DNA of 64,000 nt from the NCBI RefSeq assembly GCF_965278975.1, contig NZ_OZ257126.1, forward strand, positions 930,001 to 994,000, in the 5' to 3' direction. The position numbers and the translations under genes were made by a program. The notes under the pieces were generated by a model. The model saw only the letters and a list, made by a program, of their open reading frames with translations, made no database searches and was not told where the DNA came from. This stretch comes from Ferrovibrio sp965278975 (lineage in GTDB: Bacteria > Pseudomonadota > Alphaproteobacteria > Ferrovibrionales > Ferrovibrionaceae). Position 1 is the stretch's first letter. The number at the start of each line of letters is the position of its first letter. Below, piece after piece: positions 42,368-50,050 of the stretch.

Positions 42368-43762
42368 ATGGCCGAGCTGCATGACCTGACGGCACACGAG
42401 CTTTCACTCGCCTTCCGCACGCGCAGGCTCTCGCCGGTCGAAGCGACCAAGGCGGCGCTGCATCGCATCGAATCCTGGGAACGCCACATCAACGCCATGT
42501 ATCTGGTGGATATGGCCGGCGCCATGAAGCAGGCGCGCGAAGCCGAGAAGCGCTGGCGCGATGGCAAGCCGCTCTCGCTGCTGGATGGCGTGCCGATCAC
42601 CATCAAGGAGAATATCGCCACCAAGGGCGTGCCGACGCCGATCGGCACCGCCGCCACGCCGATGACGCCTGCGGCAGCCGATGCGCCGCCGGCGGCGCGG
42701 GTGCGGGAAGCCGGCTGCGTCATCCTGGGCAAAACCACGATGCCGGATTTCGGCATGCTGGCATCCGGCGTTTCCAGCCTGCATGGCATCAGCCGCAATC
42801 CCTGGAATCTGGCCCGCAACACCGCCGGTTCTTCTTCCGGCGCTGGCGCGGCACTCGCCGCCGGCTATGGCCCGCTGGCGCTCGGCACCGATATCGGCGG
42901 CTCGGTACGCCTGCCTGCCGCTTATACCGGCACCTTTGCGCTGAAGCCGTCGCTGGGCCGCGTGCCGATCCACCCGCCTTATCTGGGCCGCGTCACCGGC
43001 CCGATGACGCGTACCGTGCAGGATGCCGCCCTGCTGTTGAATTGCTTAAGCCAGCCCGATCCGCGCGACTACATGGCGCTGCCTTATGAGGACCGCGACT
43101 GGGCGCGCAGCCTGGATGGCGAGGCCAAGGGGCTGCGCATCGGCCTGATGCTGGATATCGGCTATGGCAGTGCACCGCAGCCGGCGGTGCGTGCCGCTGT
43201 GATCGCGGCGGCGCGGCTGCTGGAAAAACACGGCGCCACCATCGTGCCGATAGAGCCTTTCCTGACCGAAGCGATGATGCAGGGGCTCAACACCTTCTTC
43301 CAGGCCCGCGCCCTGGCGGATTTCGAGCTGATGACACCGGAGCAGCAGGGCAAGCTGCTGCATTTCATCGCCGATTGGTGCCGCGACGGCAAGAAGATCA
43401 CCGGCGCCCAGGCGATGCGTGCGCTGGGCCAGGTGATGGCGATGCGGGAAGCCGCCTGCGCCGCCTGCCAGCCTTATGATCTGGTGCTGTCGCCGACTTC
43501 GCCGATCACGGCTTATGCAGCGGAAGAAGCAGCCCCGGGCAACGATGTGTCGAAGCCGTTCCACCACATCTGCTTTACCGCGCCGTTCAACATGTCGGAA
43601 CAGCCGGCGGCCTCGATCTGCTGCGGCCAGGACGAAGACGGCCTGCCCATCGGCCTGCAGATCATCGGCCATCGTTTCGACGATCTCGGCGTGCTGCGGC
43701 TGGCGGCGATCTACGAGCAGCTGCGCCCCGCCCTGCCGGCCTGGCCGCAGCCGCCGGCGTAA
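42368..43762 (+). CDS. amidase (amidase-signature family), last gene of the ABC operon
   Basis: 464 residues with the Ser-cisSer-Lys triad: K80 in VPITIKENI, S155-S157 in TAGSSSGAGAALAAGYG, and nucleophile S179 in TDIGGSVRLPAAY. The end of the protein has the NMSEQPAASICCG segment common in aryl- and aliphatic-amide hydrolases. No signal peptide. A strong GGGAGGACAAG precedes the ATG. It probably hydrolyses an amide brought in by the ABC system. It shares fold but little obvious sequence with the amidase at 24613. Confidence 0.92.
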   Translation: MAELHDLTAHELSLAFRTRRLSPVEATKAALHRIESWERHINAMYLVDMAGAMKQAREAEKRWRDGKPLSLLDGVPITIKENIATKGVPTPIGTAATPMTPAAADAPPAARVREAGCVILGKTTMPDFGMLASGVSSLHGISRNPWNLARNTAGSSSGAGAALAAGYGPLALGTDIGGSVRLPAAYTGTFALKPSLGRVPIHPPYLGRVTGPMTRTVQDAALLLNCLSQPDPRDYMALPYEDRDWARSLDGEAKGLRIGLMLDIGYGSAPQPAVRAAVIAAARLLEKHGATIVPIEPFLTEAMMQGLNTFFQARALADFELMTPEQQGKLLHFIADWCRDGKKITGAQAMRALGQVMAMREAACAACQPYDLVLSPTSPITAYAAEEAAPGNDVSKPFHHICFTAPFNMSEQPAASICCGQDEDGLPIGLQIIGHRFDDLGVLRLAAIYEQLRPALPAWPQPPA

Positions 43763-43815
43763 TCCTCCGGCGCCATAAAAGCCGTCTATATCGCGGCTTA
43801 AAAGCCGTATGGACT

Positions 43816-43827
43816 TGTATATACAAT
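43816..43827. promoter_or_regulatory. HutC-type operator TTGTATATACAA before the GntR gene
   Basis: Perfect 12-base palindrome containing TGTA-N2-TACA, the form reported for HutC sites. It ends 19 bases before the regulator's ATG. A TATACT (43835-43840) follows; used as -10 it would put the transcript start almost at the ATG. Confidence 0.7.
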
Positions 43828-43846
43828 TGACCCTATACTGCCCGGC

Positions 43847-44593
43847 ATGAGCAGTGCTGGGCCGACCCCGCGCTATCGCCGGGTCAAGGAATTCATCGTC
43901 CGCCATATCGAGAGCGGCACCTACAAGCCGGGCGACCAGGTGCCATCCGAAAGCGCCCTGGTGGCGACGCTGAAGGTCAGCCGTATGACGGTGAACCGCG
44001 CGTTGCGCGAACTCACCCATGAGGGCCTGCTGCTGCGCGTGCAGGGCGCCGGCACGTTCGTCGCCGAAAGCCGCCCGCTGGCCAATCTGGTGGAACTGCG
44101 CAACATCGCCGATGAAATAGCCGAACGCGGCCAGCGCCATGCCGCCAAGGTTGAGCTGCTGCGCGCCGAGAAGGCCAGTGCCGATGTGGCGCGCGATCTC
44201 GGCCTCAGGACCGGCGCTAAGGTGTTTCACTCTATCATCCTGCATGCCGCCGATGGCATCCCGATGCAGTTGGAGGACCGCTGGGTCAATCCGGCTACGG
44301 CGCCGGATTACCTCGATGCCGATTTCAGCCGCGTGACTCCAAATGAGCATCTCAGCCTGGTGGCACCGCTCACCGAGGTTGAGCACGTGGTGGAAGCCGC
44401 CATGCCCGATGCCCGCACCCGCCGCCTGCTGCGGCTGGCCGACAACGAGCCTTGCCTGCGGCTGCGCCGCCGCACCTGGTCCGGCGGCGTCGTGGTATCC
44501 AGCGCCACGCTGCTGTATCCCGGCCACAGCCACCGTTTCGCCACCCGCTTCGCCTACCGCTCCGACGGCACGTCGAAGCGTTCCAATCTTTAA
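43847..44593 (+). CDS. hutC: GntR/HutC family transcriptional regulator (histidine utilisation repressor-like)
   Basis: 248 residues. The GntR winged helix (about 8-75) reads RRVKEFIVRHIESGTYKPGD, QVPSESALVATLKVSRMTVN and VQGAGTFVAESRP. The UTRA ligand domain follows (about 95-240; IILHAADGIPMQLEDRWVNP). The HutC assignment rests on that sequence, the adjacent urocanase gene 14 bases downstream, and a TGTA-N2-TACA palindrome at the promoter. HutC represses hut genes until urocanate binds. The start at 43847 has little leader sequence and no clear ribosome site. Confidence 0.88.
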   Translation: MSSAGPTPRYRRVKEFIVRHIESGTYKPGDQVPSESALVATLKVSRMTVNRALRELTHEGLLLRVQGAGTFVAESRPLANLVELRNIADEIAERGQRHAAKVELLRAEKASADVARDLGLRTGAKVFHSIILHAADGIPMQLEDRWVNPATAPDYLDADFSRVTPNEHLSLVAPLTEVEHVVEAAMPDARTRRLLRLADNEPCLRLRRRTWSGGVVVSSATLLYPGHSHRFATRFAYRSDGTSKRSNL

Positions 44594-44607
44594 GCATGAG
44601 GCCTCCC

Positions 44608-46284
44608 ATGTCTGCTCCTTCGCGCCGCGACAACAGCCGCGTCATCCGTTCGCCCCAGGGCGATGCGCTGCATACCCAGAACTGGCAGATCGAAGCGGCC
44701 TACCGCATGCTGCGCAACAACCTGGATCCCGATGTGGCCGAGAAGCCGGAGGAACTGGTGGTCTATGGCGGCATCGGCCGCGCCGCACGCAACTGGCAGA
44801 GCTTCGATCAGATCGAGCAGGCGCTGAAAGCACTGAAGCCGGATGAGACCCTGCTGGTGCAATCGGGCAAGCCGGTCGGCGTGTTCCGCACCCATGAAGA
44901 TGCGCCGCGCGTGCTGATCGCCAATTCCAACCTGGTGCCGCATTGGGCCAACTGGGAGAAGTTCCACGAACTCGATCGCGCCGGCCTGATGATGTATGGC
45001 CAGATGACCGCCGGCTCCTGGATCTATATCGGCAGCCAGGGCATCGTGCAGGGCACCTACGAAACCTTCGTCGAAATGGGCCGCCAGCATTACGGCGGCA
45101 ACCTCAAGGGGCGCTGGATTCTCACCGCCGGGCTCGGCGGCATGGGCGGCGCCCAGGCGCTCGCCGCCACCATGGCCGGTGCCAGTATTCTTGCCATCGA
45201 GTGTCAGCCCTCGCGCATCGAGATGCGGCTGCGCACGCGCTATCTCGACAAGCAGGCGCGCAATCTGGACGAAGCCATGGCGATGCTGGAAGAGGCCAAG
45301 CGCGACGGCAAGGCGATCTCCATCGGCCTGCTCGGCAATGCCGCCGAGATTCTGCCGGAGATGCTGAAGCGCGGCATCCGCCCCGATGCGGTGACCGACC
45401 AGACCAGCGCCCATGATCCGGTGAACGGCTACCTGCCGGCGGGCTGGAGCCTGGCCAAATGGGAGGAAGCCAAGCAGAGCGATCCGGAAGCCGTGGCCCG
45501 TGCGGCAAAGCAATCCATGGCCGCCCATGTGCGCGCCATGCTGGCCTTCAAGGCGCAAGGCATCCCGACCTTCGATTACGGCAACAATATCCGCCAGATG
45601 GCGAAGGAAGTCGGCGTGGCGGAAGCCTTCGATTTCCCCGGCTTCGTGCCGGCCTATATCCGGCCGCTATTCTGCCGCGGCATCGGCCCGTTCCGCTGGG
45701 TGGCGCTTTCGGGCGACCCGGAGGATATCTACAAGACCGATGCCAAGGTGAAGGAACTGATCCCCGACGATCCGCACCTGCATAACTGGCTCGACATGGC
45801 GCGCGAGCGCATCAGCTTCCAGGGCCTGCCGGCACGCATCTGCTGGGTCGGCCTGGGCCAGCGCCACCGCCTCGGCCTCGCCTTCAATGAGATGGTAGCG
45901 AAGGGCGAAGTGAAAGGCCCGATCGTGATCGGCCGTGATCATCTCGATAGCGGCTCGGTGGCAAGCCCGAACCGCGAGACCGAAGCGATGAAGGACGGCT
46001 CCGATGCGGTTTCCGACTGGCCGCTGCTGAACGCCCTGCTCAACACCGCCTCGGGCGCCACCTGGGTGTCGCTGCATCATGGCGGCGGCGTCGGCATCGG
46101 CTATTCGCAGCATGCCGGCGTGGTGATCGTGGCCGATGGCACACCGGGAGCGGCACGGCGGCTGGAGCGCGTGCTGTGGAACGACCCGGCCACCGGCGTG
46201 ATGCGCCATGCCGATGCCGGCTACGACATCGCCGTGCAATGCGCCGAGGAAAAGGGCCTCAAGCTGCCGTTTTTGGGTCGGTGA
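44608..46284 (+). CDS. hutU: urocanate hydratase HutU
   Basis: 558 residues, standard length. The N-terminal region (RNNLDPDVAEKPEELVVYGG, IGRAARNW) and the NAD-binding stretch LTAGLGGMGGAQALAATMAG are diagnostic, as are DQTSAHDPVNGYLP and the late HHGGGVGIGYSQHAG. It hydrates urocanate to imidazolonepropionate, the second step of histidine breakdown, with tightly bound NAD. The start at 44608 has GAGG upstream; the ORF continues upstream but overlaps hutC and is rejected. hutH, hutI and hutG are not in the window, so this pair stands apart from the rest of the pathway. Confidence 0.97.
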   Translation: MSAPSRRDNSRVIRSPQGDALHTQNWQIEAAYRMLRNNLDPDVAEKPEELVVYGGIGRAARNWQSFDQIEQALKALKPDETLLVQSGKPVGVFRTHEDAPRVLIANSNLVPHWANWEKFHELDRAGLMMYGQMTAGSWIYIGSQGIVQGTYETFVEMGRQHYGGNLKGRWILTAGLGGMGGAQALAATMAGASILAIECQPSRIEMRLRTRYLDKQARNLDEAMAMLEEAKRDGKAISIGLLGNAAEILPEMLKRGIRPDAVTDQTSAHDPVNGYLPAGWSLAKWEEAKQSDPEAVARAAKQSMAAHVRAMLAFKAQGIPTFDYGNNIRQMAKEVGVAEAFDFPGFVPAYIRPLFCRGIGPFRWVALSGDPEDIYKTDAKVKELIPDDPHLHNWLDMARERISFQGLPARICWVGLGQRHRLGLAFNEMVAKGEVKGPIVIGRDHLDSGSVASPNRETEAMKDGSDAVSDWPLLNALLNTASGATWVSLHHGGGVGIGYSQHAGVVIVADGTPGAARRLERVLWNDPATGVMRHADAGYDIAVQCAEEKGLKLPFLGR

Positions 46285-46300
46285 ATTTTTCACCCCCAAT

Positions 46301-46373
46301 CGTCATGCGCGGACTGGATCCGCGCATCTTTAGCCTTGTGCATGAGATGCCCGGCTCAAGGCCGGGCATGACG
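46301..46373. repeat. cruciform intergenic repeat between hutU and the small exported protein gene
   Basis: 73 bases with outer arms CGTCATGC (46301-46308) and GCATGACG (46366-46373) and two inner hairpins (GCGCGGA/TCCGCGC and ATGCCCGGC/GCCGGGCAT). Lies between convergent stops, 16 and 8 bases away. Same family as 23145-23230. Confidence 0.8.
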
Positions 46374-46381
46374 ATGTTTTA

Positions 46382-46822
46382 CTACGACAGCAGTTTCGCC
46401 GGATCGCAGTCGGGCCAGTCGAAATCCGACGCGGCCCGGCGCGAGCGGAAGATGATGCCACTGGGGAAATGCTGGTAGACGATCTGGTCGCTGGCCACAT
46501 CCAGCAGGCGGTATTGCCTCGGCGTGTTGACGCGCTGGCCATCGATCATCGTGATCGTGGTGATGAAGTATCCATCCCGCACCAGCCAGCGGCCAGCCTC
46601 CAGCGAGCGATGCGTCACCTTGCATTCGCTGTATTGCCGGAATTCGACACTGAAAACCCCATCGGCATGCATTTCCGCCAGCCAATGCTGATAGCCACGG
46701 CCCTGATAGCTTTCGCCATACCAGCGGCCGGTCAGTTCAGCCTGCTGTGCCCGGGCCGAGAAGATGGCAGGCAGAACGGCGAGCAGGATCAGTACCAGCC
46801 ATCCGAAAAACCTTAAACGCAC
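46382..46822 (-). CDS. small exported protein of unknown function (paralogue 1)
   Basis: About 146 residues. The start is taken as the GTG at 46822, which has AAAGGGA upstream and gives a clean signal peptide (MRLRFFGWLVLILLAVLPAI, cleavage near ARAQQ). The mature part begins GRWYGESYQGR and holds two cysteines (SECKV; DCDP near the end) that could form a disulfide, HRSLEAGRW, TMIDGQRVN and DFDWPDCDP. No family recognised; the beta-rich, aromatic composition would suit a small beta-sandwich or lipocalin-like fold. It is about 60% identical by eye to the product of the adjacent gene at 46904. Confidence 0.75.
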   Translation of the reverse strand: MRLRFFGWLVLILLAVLPAIFSARAQQAELTGRWYGESYQGRGYQHWLAEMHADGVFSVEFRQYSECKVTHRSLEAGRWLVRDGYFITTITMIDGQRVNTPRQYRLLDVASDQIVYQHFPSGIIFRSRRAASDFDWPDCDPAKLLS

Positions 46823-46903
46823 CGCCAATCCCTTTCGTAAACCATATTGGCCAAAGTAGCGCAGTTTCCCACCACGAGGGAAAAGGCAAATGACCACTTC
46901 CCG

Positions 46904-47332
46904 CTAGGAAATCAGCTTTGAGGGATCGCAGACCGGCCAGTCGAAATCCGCACCCACCTTGCGGGCGCGGAACATCGTGCCGTTGGTAATATGCTGGTAG
47001 GTCATCTCGTCATTGCCCAGGCCGAGCAGCAAGTAACGGTCAGCGTAATTGACGCGCTGGCCATCAATCATGATGGTGCTGGTGGTATAGACATTCCCCT
47101 GCAGCGACCAACGCCCAGCCTCCAGCGAGCGATGCACGATCTTGCATTCCTCATAGCGGCGAAACTCGACGGCAAAGCCGCCATCCGGGCGGCGTTCGGA
47201 CAGCCAATGCAGGTAGACGCGGCCCTGATAGCCTTCGCCATACCAGCGGCCGGAAAGATCGGCCTGCTGTGCCCAAGCCGGGAAGACAGCGAGCAGCATC
47301 AGCAGCAATAATCCAAACACCTGCGGTCGCAT
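46904..47332 (-). CDS. small exported protein of unknown function (paralogue 2)
   Basis: About 142 residues with signal peptide MRPQVFGLLLLMLLAVFPAW (cleavage near WAQQA). The mature part runs parallel to paralogue 1: GRWYGEGYQGR, EECKIVHRSLEAGRW, TIMIDGQRVN, YQHITNGTMFRAR and DFDWPVCDPSKL. The two cysteines are at the same positions. An alternative start at 47356 adds eight residues without a ribosome site. The tandem pair lies between two intergenic repeats (46301 and 47426) and probably arose by duplication. Confidence 0.75.
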   Translation of the reverse strand: MRPQVFGLLLLMLLAVFPAWAQQADLSGRWYGEGYQGRVYLHWLSERRPDGGFAVEFRRYEECKIVHRSLEAGRWSLQGNVYTTSTIMIDGQRVNYADRYLLLGLGNDEMTYQHITNGTMFRARKVGADFDWPVCDPSKLIS

Positions 47333-47425
47333 GCCGGCACCCACCCCATGGTCCATGATGGGGAGTATAGCGAAGACCTAGGCTTGGCTGAATACTAAAG
47401 CCATGGCGGCGTCACTGCTCTTTTT

Positions 47426-47543
47426 GTCATGCCTGCGAAAGCGGGCATCCCATTGCAGACGGTAGAATGGGACCCTCTATAAGCGCGCGAACGCTGAAGG
47501 CGTTTGTGGGCGCACAGGCCCGAAGGGCTGGCGCGAGGGTGAC
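47426..47543. repeat. long structured intergenic repeat after the FabF gene (inverted copy of 35411-35526)
   Basis: 118 bases, GTCATGCCTGCG to GAGGGTGAC. Its reverse complement aligns over its whole length with 35411-35526, with differences concentrated in stems (for example the CCCATT/AATGGG arms kept while the flanks change). It starts eight bases after the stop of the FabF gene and lies about 94 bases before the start of paralogue 2. A short plus-strand frame through it is not a gene. Confidence 0.8.
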
Positions 47544-47550
47544 GGCGAGG

Positions 47551-48816
47551 TCAAGCCCGCCCGAAAATCAGCGCCGCGTTCACGCCGCCAAAACCGAAGG
47601 CATTCGACATGGCATGACTGAAACGCCGTGGCTGGGCGGTGAGTGGCACTAGGTCCGGGCCGGCACAAGCCGGATCGACATTTTCCAGATTGAGCGTCGG
47701 TGGCGCCACCTGATCGCGCAAAGCCAGGATCGAGTAGATCGCCTCCACCGCGCCGGCGGCACCGAGCAGATGACCGATGGCCGATTTGGTGGAGGACATG
47801 GCCAACTCGGCGATGCCGTTGCCGAAGACACGGCGCACGGCTGCCACTTCAGCCGCATCGCCCACCGGCGTCGAGGTCGAATGGGCGTTGATATAGCCTA
47901 TTGAGTCCGGCGACAGCTTCGCCTCGGCCAGTGCCTTCCGCATCGCCAGCATAGCGCCACGGCCATCTTCCGGCGGCGCCGTGATGTGATGCGCGTCGGC
48001 GCTGGTGCCATAGCCGCCGAAGCGGGCCAGGATTTCAGCGCCGCGCGCGCGGGCATGGTCTTCCGCTTCCAGCACCAGGATGCCGGCGCCCTCGCCCATC
48101 ACGAAACCGTCGCGCGCCGCATCGAAGGGCCGCGAGGCCTGCTCGGGCGCATCGTTATGCGCCGTGGACAGCGCCCGCGCCGCACCGAAACCGGCCAGGC
48201 TGACGCGGTCGATGCAGGCTTCGGCGCCACCGGCGATCATCACATCGGTTTCACCGCGCTGGATGCTGCGCGCGGCATCGCCAATCGCCTGGGCGCCGGC
48301 GGCGCAAGCCGTGACCGGGCAGCCTATCGGCCCTTCCAGGCCCCAGCGGATCGAGATATGGCCGGCGGCGAGATTGCCGAGAAAACTCGGGATCACGAAA
48401 GGCGAAAGCTTGCGCGGGCCATCCTGCGCCACAATGCGGGTGGCCTGGGCAATGGCCGGAAAGCCGCCGATTCCGGTGGCAACGATGCAGCCGGCGCGTT
48501 CGCGCGCGCGCTCGTCCTTGGGCGCCCAGCCGGCCTGCTGCATCGCCTCGGCGGCAGCGGCCAGCGCGTAGTGGATGAAGCTGTCCATCTTGCGGCGGTC
48601 TTTCGCCGGCGCCGCGCTGTCAGGATCGAACCCAAACTCGGCATCTTCCTCCCGCCCCGGCACCATGCCGGCGATGCGGGCGCCGAGATCATCCACCGGA
48701 AACCGCGCAATGCGGCGGATGCCGGAAAGCCCCGCCAGCAGGCGGCGCCAGTTGCCGGCCACGCCCTGACCCAGCGGCGTCACCAGGCCCATGCCGGTTA
48801 TCACGACCTCGCGCAT
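47551..48816 (-). CDS. beta-ketoacyl-ACP synthase II (FabF/KAS-II family)
   Basis: 421 residues. The Cys-His-His triad and supporting lysine are present: C171 in VTACAAGAQA, H312 in NAHSTSTPVGD (usually NAHGTSTP), K344 and H349 in SSTKSAIGHLLGAAG. The start at 48816 (MREVVITGMG) follows AGGAGAG; a longer frame from 48882 is rejected. A lone FabF paralogue without acpP, fabG or other fab genes, divergent from a MarR regulator, so probably a specialised or stress-responsive condensing enzyme and not the housekeeping one. Confidence 0.92.
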   Translation of the reverse strand: MREVVITGMGLVTPLGQGVAGNWRRLLAGLSGIRRIARFPVDDLGARIAGMVPGREEDAEFGFDPDSAAPAKDRRKMDSFIHYALAAAAEAMQQAGWAPKDERARERAGCIVATGIGGFPAIAQATRIVAQDGPRKLSPFVIPSFLGNLAAGHISIRWGLEGPIGCPVTACAAGAQAIGDAARSIQRGETDVMIAGGAEACIDRVSLAGFGAARALSTAHNDAPEQASRPFDAARDGFVMGEGAGILVLEAEDHARARGAEILARFGGYGTSADAHHITAPPEDGRGAMLAMRKALAEAKLSPDSIGYINAHSTSTPVGDAAEVAAVRRVFGNGIAELAMSSTKSAIGHLLGAAGAVEAIYSILALRDQVAPPTLNLENVDPACAGPDLVPLTAQPRRFSHAMSNAFGFGGVNAALIFGRA

Positions 48817-48828
48817 CACTCTCTCTCC

Positions 48829-48850
48829 TGCATATGCAATAGATGTATAT
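48829..48850. promoter_or_regulatory. palindromic site between the FabF and MarR genes
   Basis: Contains the perfect palindrome TGCATATGCA (48829-48838), and overlapping it ATATGCA-N5-TGTATAT (48832-48850, one mismatch). A further TATATGC follows. MarR proteins bind such AT-rich dyads between divergent genes, and the linked MarR is the likely binder. Confidence 0.6.
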
Positions 48851-48883
48851 GCAGATATATGATCAAGCCGGCTGTTTGACAAG

Positions 48884-49411
48884 ATGGGCTGCCGCTTGGC
48901 AAGGGCAGTGAAACCTCATAAACCCGAGGACATGGCCCGCCGCGCAAACCCTGCCACCGATGCCGCCTGGACTACCGCCTGGCAGGAGCTGGATGGTGTC
49001 GGCTGCATCGGCATGCGCCTGCGCCAGGCGATGCGGCTGGCCACCCAACGGCTGGATCAAGCCTTGAAGCCCGCCGGTATCGCCATCACGCAATTCGCCC
49101 CCATGGCCTATCTCTACCGCGATGGCAGCTTGAGCATGGGAGAATTGGCGGAGCAGGTCGGAGTTGATCCGACAACCCTGACCCGAATCCTGCGGCCCCT
49201 GGAAAAACGCGGGTTTTTGCGGCAGGAAACCGCCAAGGATGACCGCCGCCGCCGGGTGATCGAACTCACCGCCCAGGGCCGCTCCGCCTTCCAGCGCGCG
49301 CTGCCGCTGTGGCATCAGGCCCAGGGCGAAATCGGCGCCCTGCTGGGAACCGGCGAAACCCGGGCCTTGCGACGCCAGCTCGATCACGCCATCGCCCGGC
49401 TGCAGGGCTGA
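48884..49411 (+). CDS. MarR family transcriptional regulator
   Basis: Up to 175 residues. The winged helix (about 75-135 in this numbering) reads SMGELAEQVGVDPTTLTRIL, RPLEKRGFLRQETAKDDRRR, VIELTAQGRSAF, exactly the MarR layout. The start is uncertain: ATG 48884, GTG 48908 (AAGGG upstream) or ATG 48932 (GAGG upstream, usual family length). It is divergent from the FabF-type synthase gene with a palindrome between, so it probably represses that gene and itself. Confidence 0.88.
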   Translation: MGCRLARAVKPHKPEDMARRANPATDAAWTTAWQELDGVGCIGMRLRQAMRLATQRLDQALKPAGIAITQFAPMAYLYRDGSLSMGELAEQVGVDPTTLTRILRPLEKRGFLRQETAKDDRRRRVIELTAQGRSAFQRALPLWHQAQGEIGALLGTGETRALRRQLDHAIARLQG

Positions 49412-49483
49412 AACTGCGCTTGCGGCCTTGACGTCTTCGCCGTATACCCGGCTGAAACAGCCTCCCCCTATAAGAGAACAAAC

Positions 49484-50050
49484 ATGAACCGGTTGCGTAT
49501 CGAGGGCTATCTGTACCTGGTCGCTTTCATCGCCTGCGTACCGGCGGCGAATTGGCTGATCGGCAATATCGGCACCACCTGCATCCCCAAAGGCCCCTGC
49601 CTGGTGCCGGTAGCGCCGGGCCTGAACGGACCGATCACCGCGCCGAGCGGCGTGCTGATGATCGGTGCTGCCCTGGTGCTGCGCGACCTGCTGCAGCGCC
49701 GCCTGGGCAAGGCCTGGGCCGTCGGCGCCATCGTGGTTGGCGCCCTGCTTTCCGCTTTCGTGGCGCCGCCGGCCCTGGTGATCGCCTCGATGATCGCCTT
49801 CCTGCTTTCCGAACTTGCCGATTTCGCCGTCTACACGCCACTGCAACAGCGCGGCCTGGTGCGCGCCGTGCTGCTTTCCAGCCTGGTCGGCCTGGTGGTG
49901 GATTCGGTGGTGTTTCTCTATCTTGCCTTCGGCAGCCTGAACTACCTTGGCGGCCAGGTGATCGGCAAGCTGTGGATGGTGCTGCTGGCGCTGCCGCTGG
50001 TGCATTGGCTGCGCCGCCGCGACGAGCGCCTAGGCATCAGCCCCGCCTGA
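49484..50050 (+). CDS. VUT family protein (YhhQ-type queuosine precursor transporter)
   Basis: 188 residues with five or six membrane helices. The family pattern is recognisable in the ASMIAFLLSELADFAVYTPL stretch, VDSVVFLYLAFG and GGQVIGKLWMV. YhhQ relatives take up preQ0 or preQ1 for queuosine in tRNA; some members may carry other bases. A purine-ligand cytosine pair (TTCIPKGPCLVP) near residue 35 sits in a short periplasmic or cytoplasmic loop. queC at 22431 shows that the organism can also make the precursor. It ends overlapping, convergently, with the last glycosyltransferase gene by about 20 bases. Confidence 0.8.
   Translation: MNRLRIEGYLYLVAFIACVPAANWLIGNIGTTCIPKGPCLVPVAPGLNGPITAPSGVLMIGAALVLRDLLQRRLGKAWAVGAIVVGALLSAFVAPPALVIASMIAFLLSELADFAVYTPLQQRGLVRAVLLSSLVGLVVDSVVFLYLAFGSLNYLGGQVIGKLWMVLLALPLVHWLRRRDERLGISPA

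Noticed and set aside
43776..43812. AAAAGCCGT direct repeats and an AAGCCG/CGGCTT pair after the amidase gene as a terminator
   Set aside because: The stem is only six pairs with a long loop and is followed by A residues, not T, on the coding strand.
46301..47543. Composite mobile element: two small genes between two repeats
   Set aside because: The two flanking repeats belong to different size classes, there is no transposase and no target duplication, and similar repeats stand alone elsewhere.
47467..47652. Short plus-strand frame within the repeat at 47426-47543
   Set aside because: It starts inside a structured intergenic repeat, enters the antisense of the FabF gene and has no protein-like features.
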